Of a DNA stretch of 15,342 bases, positions 7,307 to 13,715 are shown one piece after another; position 1 is the first letter of the stretch, and each line of letters opens with the position of its first letter. The notes under the pieces are model-generated. The model made no database searches. It saw only the letters and a program-made list of their open reading frames with translations, and was not told the DNA's origin. Source of the DNA: an uncultured Erysipelotrichaceae bacterium (GTDB taxonomy: Bacteria; Bacillota_I; Bacilli_A; RF39; UBA660); assembly GCA_902766875.1 (NCBI GenBank), contig CACXFI010000067.1, positions 1 to 15,342 on the forward strand, written 5' to 3'. Position numbers and translations under genes: made by a program.

Positions 7307-7333
7307 AAAAAAAGAACTATAATCAAAGATTAT
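7307..7333 (-). terminator. Weak terminator after the small membrane gene
   Basis: On the minus strand ATAATC-TTT-GATTAT (7333-7319) is followed after five bases by seven T (7313-7307). The stop codon is in the stem. A second hairpin, TCCTATTT (7280-7287) with AAATAGGA (7298-7305), follows directly. The six-base A+T stem is weak. Confidence 0.4.
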
Positions 7334-7641
7334 TTTTTCTTTTTTAACCAATATTTAATTAAATAAAATAAGAAATATACATATAATAAGAATAATATCC
7401 AAATAAGTATAGTATTTAATATACCACTACTATAATTATCTATAATAGCCTCTACACTACTAGGTATATAATTACTAACAAAATTATCAATAGCTTTAAC
7501 ATGAATTAAACTAACTAATTTATGCAATAATCTAAAGAATATATCTATAATACCTATAAAATATACTACACTCTTAAAATCTCTAAAAAATATTCCTACT
7601 GCCACTATTGCTATTACTAATATTATTAATACTACGTCCAT
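7330..7641 (-). CDS. Small membrane protein of unknown function, 103 aa
   Basis: No family recognised. The frame extends four codons upstream, but those codons include the GAGGTG ribosome binding site, so the start is ATG 7641. The protein has an N-terminal hydrophobic helix (residues 1-17), a short charged turn (F-F-R-D-F-K), a second hydrophobic part (about 25-45), an amphipathic middle and a strong C-terminal helix (about 77-98) ending in K-Y-W-L-K-K-K-K. The last is typical of a positive-inside C-terminus. It has its own promoter (7664-7692) and a weak terminator, so it is probably monocistronic. It lies just ahead of mraY-ftsW but need not share their role. Confidence 0.65.
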   Translation of the reverse strand: MDVVLIILVIAIVAVGIFFRDFKSVVYFIGIIDIFFRLLHKLVSLIHVKAIDNFVSNYIPSSVEAIIDNYSSGILNTILIWILFLLYVYFLFYLIKYWLKKKK

Positions 7642-7663
7642 ATAACACCTCACTACCCTAATA

Positions 7664-7692
7664 ATTTTATCATGATTTATATTTTTTTACAA
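7664..7692 (-). promoter_or_regulatory. Promoter of the small membrane gene
   Basis: TTGTAA (7692-7687), a 17-base spacer and TAAAAT (7669-7664), with TG one base ahead of the -10, all on the minus strand. It lies between the upstream terminator (7707-7728) and the start at 7641. Confidence 0.5.
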
Positions 7693-7706
7693 TATAATAA
7701 AAAGAA

Positions 7707-7728
7707 AAAAGATGATTAATCATCTTTT
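7707..7728 (-). terminator. Terminator after the GNAT gene
   Basis: A perfect palindrome, AAAAGATGATTAATCATCTTTT, with a 9-bp stem and TTAA loop. On the minus strand it is followed by TTCTTTTTATT. It lies 11 bases after the stop of the GNAT at 7739. Confidence 0.75.
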
Positions 7729-7738
7729 AATATTTTTA

Positions 7739-8224
7739 TTAACATATTTTCTTTATCATATCATACATTCTAGAGTGATATCCATCTTTAGTATAAAAAT
7801 TAATAGCCTTATCATTATAAGCAAATACTTCTATTTTTATATATTCGCAATTATTATCTTTAAAATATTCTTCCATCTTATTAATTAATAATCTTCCTAT
7901 ACCTTTACTCCTAGTATTTTTAGTTACAATAAGTTCTATAATTTCTCCTCTCTTAGGGCATTTATAATCTAAGTAATCATACTCGTCATATTCTGGAATA
8001 ATCCCCATAATTAATCCTACTACTTTATTATTATCTACAGCTATATAACATTTACCATTATATTTATTTACTTTTTCTAAATCTATTATAGCCATTTTTT
8101 TCCTATAATCTTTATGTAAATAATCTAAATTATCTTTATCTATAGATACAATATATTCTTCTAATTCTACCAATAAATCTTTAACATCTTCTAAGTATTT
8201 ATCTTCATATTCTATTATTCTCAT
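7739..8224 (-). CDS. GNAT-family N-acetyltransferase, 161 aa
   Basis: A typical single-domain GNAT that uses acetyl-CoA. Motif A is clear: beta-strand E-I-I-E-L-I-V (94-100), then R-S-K-G-I-G-R (105-111), the pyrophosphate-binding Arg-x-x-Gly-x-Gly loop. The C-terminal A-I-N-F-Y-T-K-D-G-Y segment is the usual motif B. The substrate cannot be told. Start fixed by AGGAGG four bases before ATG. It follows the ABC exporter after a 13-bp hairpin (8243-8275) and has no evident promoter of its own, so it may depend on read-through from the exporter transcript. Confidence 0.9.
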   Translation of the reverse strand: MRIIEYEDKYLEDVKDLLVELEEYIVSIDKDNLDYLHKDYRKKMAIIDLEKVNKYNGKCYIAVDNNKVVGLIMGIIPEYDEYDYLDYKCPKRGEIIELIVTKNTRSKGIGRLLINKMEEYFKDNNCEYIKIEVFAYNDKAINFYTKDGYHSRMYDMIKKIC

Positions 8225-8242
8225 ATTTCCTCCTATAATAGT

Positions 8243-8275
8243 AAAAGATAGTATTAAATTAAAATACTATCTTTT
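8243..8275 (-). terminator. Long hairpin at the end of the ABC transporter gene
   Basis: A perfect 13-bp stem, AAAAGATAGTATT (8243-8255) with AATACTATCTTTT (8263-8275) and a 7-base loop. The ABC stop codon (8256-8254) overlaps the loop and stem. The T-run on the minus strand is short (TTTTACTATT), and the GNAT ribosome binding site follows about ten bases later. It may act as a partial terminator or an mRNA-stabilising or processing element. Confidence 0.6.
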
Positions 8276-10002
8276 GAATTTAAAGATTCTGTCTGATATA
8301 GACTTTTATAAATTTCACTTGTTTTTAATAATTCATTATGTGTACCAGTAGCTACTACTCTACCTTGATCTACAACATGAATTATATCAGCATCTAGTAT
8401 AGTAGATAATCTATGAGCTACTATTATAACTGTATGATCTTTAACTAATTCATCAATAGATTTCTTAATATATTCTTGAGACTCATTATCTAAAGCAGAT
8501 GTTGCCTCATCAAATAATATTACCTTACTCTTCTTAGATAGAGTTCTTGCTATTGATAGTCTTTGCTTTTGCCCTCCAGATAGATTAACACCGCCTTCTC
8601 CTAACACTGTATCATATTTATTAGGAAGAGACATAATATAATCATCCAAATAAGCCATTTTTGTATATTTTCTAATACTATTTAAAGTTATATCTTTATC
8701 TATTAATTCAAAGTTTTCTTTTATACTTCTATTAAATATAAAAGGTTCCTGTCTAATAACAGATATAGATTTTCTTAAAGTTTCTTCATCTAATTCTTTT
8801 ATATTAATACCATCTAATAAAATTTCTCCATCATTAGTATCAAATATCCTAGTTATTAAATTAAATAATGTTGATTTACCTTGCCCAGATTTACCTACTA
8901 TTGCTATCTTTTTATTAGTTTCTAATTTAAGATTAAAATTATTTAATATATTAGGTTCATCCGGATAAGAGAATTTAACATTCTTAAATTCTATTATACC
9001 TTTAACATTATCTAATTTCTTATTACCAAAAGATTCATCTTCATATAATCTATTTTCTAATATATCATTAACCCTACTTATAGATACCATAGTTTTTTGA
9101 TATGTCTCTGTTAATTCAGTCAAACTACTTATTAACCAAGTATATCTATATACATAATAAGTCATAGCAATAAAGAATGTAAGATTAATTTTATTATAAT
9201 ATAATAAGAATACACAAGTAATAAATACTCCTACTTCTAATATAGATCTAAGAATACCTGTAATTATTCCAAATCTTTTTTGAATATCCATCTCTTTCAT
9301 AGATTTATTTAATACCAATTTAATTATATCTTTCATATTATCTATTAGACTATTTTTTATACCTAATGTCTTTATTTCTCTTATACCTCTAATAGATTCT
9401 GTAGTCAAAGATGTAAATTTATCTTGTTCTTGCTTTCTTTCTTTATGAATTTTTTCTAATTTAGGATTATATATTTTTATAACATAAAACAATATACTAA
9501 CAATAAATATTATTTCTAGTCCTATAATCCATGAATTTATAAGTATATAAACCATAATTATTATTGTTGCTACTATATCAGCAAACATATTTAATAACCT
9601 ACCAAAAGTAAAACTCAAACTATCTGCATCATTAGTTATCCTATTAATAATTTCACCTGATGAATACTTTTCATAAGCTACTGCTGGTAAATTAATAGCT
9701 TTCTTATAAGTATTAAATCCTAATTTTCTACTTAATTTACTCTCTACTTTATATAACATGGTGTTAGCTTCACTACCAACTAATCCCCCAATTATTACTT
9801 CAATACCAAAATATATACCTAAAAAAGTTAAAGCCTTAACTATATCTAACTTAGTAATAGATTCTACTGCAGCACCATTTAAATACCCTGTAAACATATT
9901 ACTAAGTCCCACCATAAAGATAAGAATACTAGCTATAACAAGACTTTTTTTCTCTTCACCAATCAATTTTATTAGAGGCCTAAATTCTTTTATATTTTTC
10001 AT
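8254..10002 (-). CDS. ABC exporter, fused membrane and ATPase domains
   Basis: A 582-residue half-transporter of the MsbA/ABCB type that should work as a dimer. Residues about 18-320 form the six-helix membrane domain. The ATPase domain shows Walker A G-K-S-G-Q-G-K-S-T (370-378), Q-loop Gln 418, signature L-S-G-G-Q (474-478), Walker B V-I-L-F-D-E (494-499) with catalytic Glu 499, and switch His 530 (V-A-H-R-L-S-T-I). All key residues are present, so it should be active. There is no peptidase domain. Substrate unknown; such exporters move drugs, lipids or peptides. The start follows GGGAGG by six bases. Just upstream lies a structured leader with a short ORF and terminator-like hairpin, suggesting regulated expression. 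Confidence 0.95.
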   Translation of the reverse strand: MKNIKEFRPLIKLIGEEKKSLVIASILIFMVGLSNMFTGYLNGAAVESITKLDIVKALTFLGIYFGIEVIIGGLVGSEANTMLYKVESKLSRKLGFNTYKKAINLPAVAYEKYSSGEIINRITNDADSLSFTFGRLLNMFADIVATIIIMVYILINSWIIGLEIIFIVSILFYVIKIYNPKLEKIHKERKQEQDKFTSLTTESIRGIREIKTLGIKNSLIDNMKDIIKLVLNKSMKEMDIQKRFGIITGILRSILEVGVFITCVFLLYYNKINLTFFIAMTYYVYRYTWLISSLTELTETYQKTMVSISRVNDILENRLYEDESFGNKKLDNVKGIIEFKNVKFSYPDEPNILNNFNLKLETNKKIAIVGKSGQGKSTLFNLITRIFDTNDGEILLDGINIKELDEETLRKSISVIRQEPFIFNRSIKENFELIDKDITLNSIRKYTKMAYLDDYIMSLPNKYDTVLGEGGVNLSGGQKQRLSIARTLSKKSKVILFDEATSALDNESQEYIKKSIDELVKDHTVIIVAHRLSTILDADIIHVVDQGRVVATGTHNELLKTSEIYKSLYQTESLNSKDSILI

Positions 10003-10020
10003 TTATACCTCCCATAATAA

Positions 10021-10047
10021 AAGACCACTATAAATCATAGTAGTCTT
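10021..10047 (-). terminator. Leader terminator-like hairpin before the ABC gene
   Basis: In the minus-strand transcript AAGACTACTAT (10047-10037), a five-base loop and ATAGTGGTCTT (10031-10021) form an 11-bp stem with one G-U pair, followed by TTTATT. It ends about ten bases before the GGGAGG site of the ABC gene. Its 5' arm is also complementary to bases 10123-10116 inside the short ORF, giving an alternative fold. Confidence 0.6.
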
Positions 10048-10123
10048 ATCTTTTTTATATTTTTTATTACACGTTAAAGTGAGAAAATGTAACACATTTA
10101 ATCACTTCTCTCTTAAAGACTAC
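10040..10123 (-). promoter_or_regulatory. Antiterminator pairing in the ABC leader
   Basis: GTAGTCTT (10123-10116, codons 17-19 of the leader ORF) is an exact 8-base complement of AAGACTAC (10047-10040), the 5' arm of the leader terminator. The two structures cannot coexist. Stalling a ribosome early in the leader ORF would leave GTAGTCTT free to form the antiterminator. This comes from visible complementarity; function is inferred. Confidence 0.5.
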
Positions 10124-10171
10124 CTCATTATTATTAAAATTTGTGAATTTATCTTTTAATCTATAAATCAT
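10067..10171 (-). CDS. Leader ORF (34 codons) ahead of the ABC exporter
   Basis: A short ORF, ATG 10171 to TAA 10069-10067. It has a consensus-like AAAGGAG ribosome binding site (10185-10179) seven bases before ATG and an excellent promoter upstream. The peptide starts M-I-Y-R-L-K-D-K-F and ends V-T-F-S-H-F-N-V. It is basic, soluble-looking, without a signal peptide, and matches no family I know. Its stop codon is 20 bases before the leader hairpin, so a terminating ribosome would not disturb that hairpin. The start codon is part of a 12-bp inverted repeat with its 3' end. It is most likely a regulatory leader peptide for the exporter, less likely a small toxin or an exported peptide. Confidence 0.6.
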   Translation of the reverse strand: MIYRLKDKFTNFNNNEVVFKREVIKCVTFSHFNV

Positions 10172-10180
10172 TTTCTCACT
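10078..10180 (-). promoter_or_regulatory. 12-bp inverted repeat spanning the leader ORF
   Basis: AGTGAGAAAATG (10180-10169), including the start codon and the end of the ribosome binding site, is perfectly complementary to CATTTTCTCACT (10089-10078) in codons 28-32. Pairing would hide the start codon in the full leader RNA and enclose the antiterminator segment in the loop. The arms are 79 bases apart. Confidence 0.6.
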
Positions 10181-10203
10181 CCTTTCTCTTTAAATTCAAG
10201 TAA

Positions 10204-10232
10204 ATATTATCATTAATTAACATATTTGTCAA
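10204..10232 (-). promoter_or_regulatory. Strong promoter of the leader ORF-ABC unit
   Basis: Consensus TTGACA (10232-10227), a 17-base spacer and TGATAATAT (10212-10204), an extended -10, on the minus strand. It is the best promoter in the window. It starts only 13 bases after the RhuM-Doc stop codon. Predicted start near 10197, about 26 bases before the leader ORF. The spacer contains the palindrome TTAATTAA. Confidence 0.8.
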
Positions 10233-10244
10233 CTATTATTTTAA

Positions 10245-11198
10245 TTAGTTACTTAAAAAATTCATTACCAAATCAATTAGTATTTCCTTTTCTTTAGGAT
10301 TAGATTGAGCAATAAGTAAAGTTAATGCTACTAAAGTATTATTATCAATAATTTGCTTATTATCTTTATATAGAATATTATAATACTCTAAAAAATATAT
10401 AAGTAATGTTGCTGCAATTCTTTTATTACCATCAATAAAAGTATGATTTTTCGTAATTAAATATAAGAAATTAGCTGCTTTTTCTTGAATAGTTGGATAC
10501 AAGTCTTTACCATCAAAAGATTGATATATAGTACCTATAATTGCTTTTAAACCTTCATTCCTTTCTAGTGCAAATAAATCACTATCACTATTAAATTTAA
10601 GTTTTACAACTATGTTCATACAATCTTCATAAGTAATTTGTTTATTATTATCTTTAGTTCCGTTAGGTTTGATTATTCTTTTATGGTCATAATCATCAAG
10701 TAGATTTAAAGCATTTGAGTAATTATTTATTACTTTAATTATTTCTTGAGCTTCTGGACCTTTTAATTCGGTATCAATTCTTCCTGCAATATCTATTAAT
10801 TTAATTGTCTTTTCAAGATATTCTAATCTTTTTTGATTAACAGCATATCCTTTTAATAGATAATCTTTTAATATTTTATTTGCCCACTTTCTAAAAATAA
10901 TACCACGTTTACTATTAACTCGATACCCAACCGAGATAATCATATCAAGATTATAAAATGGTATATTTCTAGACACATCTCTTTTACCTTCTTTTCGAAC
11001 TTGTCGGAAATTCTGACAGGTTGAAATTTTATCAAGTTCCCCATCAGAATATATATTGTTTATATGTTCAACTATATTTGTTCTTGATGAATTAAATAAT
11101 TCAGCCATTTGTTGTTGTGATAGCCACACAGTTTCATCCTTCATGTTTACTTCTAATTTTATTTCTTGATCTTCAAAGATTATTATTTCATTTTTCAT
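10245..11198 (-). CDS. RhuM-family protein fused to a Doc/Fic domain
   Basis: A 317-residue two-domain protein. Residues 1-120 match the RhuM family: W-L-S-Q-Q-Q-M-A-E-L-F (25-35), N-I-P-F-Y-N-L-D-M-I-I-S-V-G-Y-R-V-N (78-95), and F-R-K-W-A-N-K-I-L-K-D-Y-L-L-K-G-Y (102-118). Residues about 185-317 form a Doc/Fic domain with N-E-G-L-K-A-I-I-G-T-I (214-224), Y-P-T-I-Q-E-K-A-A (234-242) and the catalytic motif H-T-F-I-D-G-N-K-R (252-260). All catalytic residues are intact. Doc toxins phosphorylate EF-Tu; other Fic proteins AMPylate targets. Which applies here is unknown. No antitoxin-like gene stands beside it. Start set by AAAGGAG six bases before ATG. RhuM-Fic fusions occur in many genomes, often on mobile regions. 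Confidence 0.9.
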   Translation of the reverse strand: MKNEIIIFEDQEIKLEVNMKDETVWLSQQQMAELFNSSRTNIVEHINNIYSDGELDKISTCQNFRQVRKEGKRDVSRNIPFYNLDMIISVGYRVNSKRGIIFRKWANKILKDYLLKGYAVNQKRLEYLEKTIKLIDIAGRIDTELKGPEAQEIIKVINNYSNALNLLDDYDHKRIIKPNGTKDNNKQITYEDCMNIVVKLKFNSDSDLFALERNEGLKAIIGTIYQSFDGKDLYPTIQEKAANFLYLITKNHTFIDGNKRIAATLLIYFLEYYNILYKDNKQIIDNNTLVALTLLIAQSNPKEKEILIDLVMNFLSN

Positions 11199-11227
11199 AT
11201 TTATCTCCTTTCACTTATACCTTATTA

Positions 11228-11257
11228 TCTATATTTATTCAATATTTTACCATCCAA
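11228..11257 (-). promoter_or_regulatory. Possible promoter of the RhuM-Doc gene
   Basis: TTGGAT (11257-11252), an 18-base spacer and TATAGA (11233-11228) on the minus strand lie in the 68-base gap after yolD. The implied start near 11221 is just upstream of the AAAGGAG site. A weak match. Confidence 0.3.
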
Positions 11258-11266
11258 TTTAAATTA

Positions 11267-11668
11267 TTATCCATATAATATATCAATTATTTCTCTTATA
11301 GGTATTTTAGTTTTATCTGTCATTGTTAATGTTTGTTCTATCAAATCTATTTTTTTAACATTACCAGTCTTCTCTTTATATTTACCACCAGACTTCTTAT
11401 TATCATAAACAAAATAAGTAATTGTAACTTTAGGTCTGTTAGATATATCTTTTTCTATTAATTTAAGTTTTTCATTTATAACATTCTTTAATCCTTCATC
11501 TATTTCTATTCTCTTATCTGTAATTCTAGCTGTTTCTTTTACTGCATCTCCATATCCAGTAAGAGCAGCAAAAGGGGCAAATTGTGCAGCTCTATTTGTG
11601 ATAGACATCCTAGGATGTTTCATAGATATATAATGATTTAAATATATTATATCTTCATAATTATTCAT
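11267..11668 (-). CDS. yolD: YolD-like protein
   Basis: A 133-residue protein of the YolD-like family, whose genes are commonly found next to UvrX/YqjW-type Y-family polymerases in Bacillota. Residues 15-45 hold the conserved M-K-H-P-R-M-S-I-T-N-R-A-A-Q-F-A-P-F-A-A segment (17-36). The C-terminal half has the small beta-rich YolD core (I-T-Y-F-V-Y-D, then I-P-I-R-E-I-I-D-I). It overlaps the polymerase stop by four bases (ATGA), so translation is coupled and the two proteins presumably act together. The biochemical role is not known; a regulator or accessory factor of the polymerase is the usual guess. Confidence 0.85.
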   Translation of the reverse strand: MNNYEDIIYLNHYISMKHPRMSITNRAAQFAPFAALTGYGDAVKETARITDKRIEIDEGLKNVINEKLKLIEKDISNRPKVTITYFVYDNKKSGGKYKEKTGNVKKIDLIEQTLTMTDKTKIPIREIIDILYG

Positions 11669-13167
11669 CCCTTATGTCCTCCTATTTGTAAATTTCTTTG
11701 TATAGTAGTAGCTCCATCAATATAATTCATTCCCTTTAATATAGCATTCTTACCATATTTCTTCTTAATATCTATTATAGTTCTTTGAACATTTCTTTCT
11801 ACTTTTTCTTCTTCCTTAGATTTTATTTTTAAATCAATCTCTTTTTTATTATCTAAAAATAAATTTAATTGTTGATATTCTACTTTATCTTTTTCTACAT
11901 ATTCATCAACTAAATTACATACTGCTATATTAATCCTTCTAACAAGAAGAAGAGGATTAACTATTCTATCATATAAATTATTTATAGCCTTCATAATAAT
12001 CTTAGTAGAAGATGTCTTATAATCTAATCTAATAGTACCATGAGCACTCTTAGGTACATATCTTCCATAAAAATCTTTAACAATATCTCCGTCATATTTA
12101 TTTCTTATTATAGGATTAGTTAAATTTTCTATATCATAACCAACAGTTAGAACTATATGATCTGTTATTAAATGTTTATCTACTATATCTAATACTAACA
12201 AATCCATCATTTCATTAACTATTAATTTAGCTTTCTTATAATCATATGGTTCATGTAATACTTGTCCAGATGATAGACTATTAGTACTAGGTTTATAATT
12301 TTTTATATCATGAATGGTACAAAATTCATATCCCCAAGCATGATCTATTAATAGTTCAGCATTAATACCAAATAATTTATATAATCTATCTTCATTATTA
12401 ATAGAAAATCTAGCTATATCACCCATAGTATATAAATTATTATTTTCTAATTTTTTAGCATATCCCCTACCTATTCTCCAAAAATCAGTAAGAGGCTTAT
12501 GATTCCATAATAACTTACGATAACTAATTTCATCTAACTCTGCTATTCTAACTCCATCTTTATTAGGTTCTATATGTTTAGCAACTATATCCATAGCTAC
12601 TTTAGCCAAATATAAATTAGTTCCTATTCCACATGTAGCAGTAATACCAGTAGTATCATATACATCCTTAATTATTTTACTAGCTAACTCATGAGCATTT
12701 AATTTATATAACTTTAAATATGTTGTTATATCACAGAATACTTCATCTATAGAATAAACATGAATATCTTCTGCTGATATATATTTTAAATAAATATTAT
12801 ATATATTTGTACTATATTTCATATAACAATTCATTCTAGGTACAGCTTTTATATAATCTAATTCTAAATAAGGATTATTATTTATTTCATCATTATTAAA
12901 AGACTTACCTCTAAATCTATAATTATTTATCTTTTTTCTTCTTTCATTATTTATTTGTTTTACTTTTCCAATAACTTCAAATAATCTACTTCTTCCAGAT
13001 AAACCATAACTTTTTAAAGATGGACTAACAGCTAAACAAATAGTTTTTTCAGTTCTAGATTCGTCAGCTACTACTAAATTAGTAGTCATAGGATCAAGAC
13101 CTCTTTCTACACATTCAACAGATGCATAAAAAGATTTTAAATCAATACACATATATACTCTATTCAT
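11665..13167 (-). CDS. Y-family DNA polymerase, UvrX/YqjW (UmuC-like) type
   Basis: A 500-residue translesion polymerase. Catalytic residues are present: D9 in I-D-L-K-S-F-Y-A-S-V-E and D141-E142 in Y-S-I-D-E-V-F. A helix-hairpin-helix and little-finger region follow. Q-L-N-L-F at 433-437 is a clear beta-clamp binding motif. The C-terminus carries I-D-G-A-T-T-I-Q-R-N-L-Q-I-G-G-H-K-G, characteristic of the UvrX/YqjW subfamily rather than plain DinB. It probably does error-prone bypass of DNA damage. It forms an operon with yolD, and its promoter contains a LexA-like box (13196-13209), so SOS induction is likely. The ribosome binding site is GGAG at 13180-13177. Confidence 0.95.
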   Translation of the reverse strand: MNRVYMCIDLKSFYASVECVERGLDPMTTNLVVADESRTEKTICLAVSPSLKSYGLSGRSRLFEVIGKVKQINNERRKKINNYRFRGKSFNNDEINNNPYLELDYIKAVPRMNCYMKYSTNIYNIYLKYISAEDIHVYSIDEVFCDITTYLKLYKLNAHELASKIIKDVYDTTGITATCGIGTNLYLAKVAMDIVAKHIEPNKDGVRIAELDEISYRKLLWNHKPLTDFWRIGRGYAKKLENNNLYTMGDIARFSINNEDRLYKLFGINAELLIDHAWGYEFCTIHDIKNYKPSTNSLSSGQVLHEPYDYKKAKLIVNEMMDLLVLDIVDKHLITDHIVLTVGYDIENLTNPIIRNKYDGDIVKDFYGRYVPKSAHGTIRLDYKTSSTKIIMKAINNLYDRIVNPLLLVRRINIAVCNLVDEYVEKDKVEYQQLNLFLDNKKEIDLKIKSKEEEKVERNVQRTIIDIKKKYGKNAILKGMNYIDGATTIQRNLQIGGHKG

Positions 13168-13186
13168 TTATTCCATCTCCAAAAGC

Positions 13187-13215
13187 ATTATATCACATAC
13201 ATATGTTTGTATCAA
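13187..13215 (-). promoter_or_regulatory. Promoter of the polymerase-yolD operon
   Basis: TTGATA (13215-13210), a 17-base spacer and TATAAT (13192-13187), with TG one base before the -10, on the minus strand. The LexA-like box fills most of the spacer. The predicted start is near 13180. Confidence 0.75.
13196..13209 (-). promoter_or_regulatory. LexA (SOS) box
   Basis: CAAACATATGTATG on the minus strand matches 12 of 14 positions of the Bacillus LexA/DinR consensus CGAACRNRYGTTYG. It lies between the -35 and -10 of the polymerase promoter, where a bound repressor would block RNA polymerase. Confidence 0.65.
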
Positions 13216-13242
13216 TAAATTTTTATAAAATTTTACAAATAA

Positions 13243-13281
13243 AAAAACTATACTATTTTATATCTATATAGTATAGTTTTT
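13243..13281 (-). terminator. Terminator of the FNT-GNAT unit
   Basis: A perfect 14-bp stem, AAAAACTATACTAT (13243-13256) with ATAGTATAGTTTTT (13268-13281) and an 11-base loop. On the minus strand it runs into seven T and TATTTG. The GNAT stop codon lies inside it. It insulates the SOS operon that starts just downstream. Confidence 0.85.
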
Positions 13282-13714
13282 CTCCTGTACTTAATTTATC
13301 CAAATATATAGCCCCAAATTTCTCATAATAATTATCTAGTTCTGTCTTTAAATATATTTTATTAAATCCTCTATCTTTAGCCTCTTTAATTATAGCATCA
13401 TTTAATAATTTAGAATACCCTTTACCTCTATATTCTTCTTTAACATAAATAGTAGCATACCATGGACTTAAATCCTTACGTTCATCTGTATCAAATGGAA
13501 ATAAAGATATAAATCCTACTAACTTATCTTTATCTAATAATATTAATTTACAAAAATATCTATTATCAAAATTATCTTTAATAAGTTTTATCTTTTTATT
13601 TACCTTATTATCTCTATCTTCTATAGATTTATCAATACTACCCCATTCATTATGTTCTAATATACATACTTCTTCTAAATACTCTTCTCTATCTTTTAAA
13701 TTATATATCTTCAT
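13253..13714 (-). CDS. GNAT-family N-acetyltransferase, 153 aa
   Basis: A single-domain acetyltransferase. Motif A is A-T-I-Y-V-K-E-E-Y-R-G-K-G-Y-S-K-L-L (about 87-104), with R-G-K-G-Y-S as the acetyl-CoA pyrophosphate loop. A K-I-Y-L-K-T-E strand and Y-E-K-F-G-A motif B follow. Substrate unknown. It differs clearly from the GNAT at 7739. It starts one base after the stop of the FNT-like gene, with AAGGA as a distant ribosome binding site, so translation is coupled. It ends in a strong terminator. Confidence 0.9.
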   Translation of the reverse strand: MKIYNLKDREEYLEEVCILEHNEWGSIDKSIEDRDNKVNKKIKLIKDNFDNRYFCKLILLDKDKLVGFISLFPFDTDERKDLSPWYATIYVKEEYRGKGYSKLLNDAIIKEAKDRGFNKIYLKTELDNYYEKFGAIYLDKLSTGEKLYYIDIK

Positions 13715-13715
13715 A

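Noticed and set aside
9758..10033. Plus-strand ORF of 91 codons
   Set aside because: It lies antisense to the start of the ABC exporter gene, has no ribosome binding site, and its product looks like the usual shadow of a membrane-protein gene.
11166..11408. Plus-strand ORF of 80 codons
   Set aside because: Antisense to the RhuM-Doc start and the yolD end, without start signals; a shadow.
11665..13167. Mycoplasma-type code with TGA as Trp
   Set aside because: The polymerase ends in the canonical G-G-H-K-G followed by TGA, and tspO also ends at TGA; Trp is coded by TGG.
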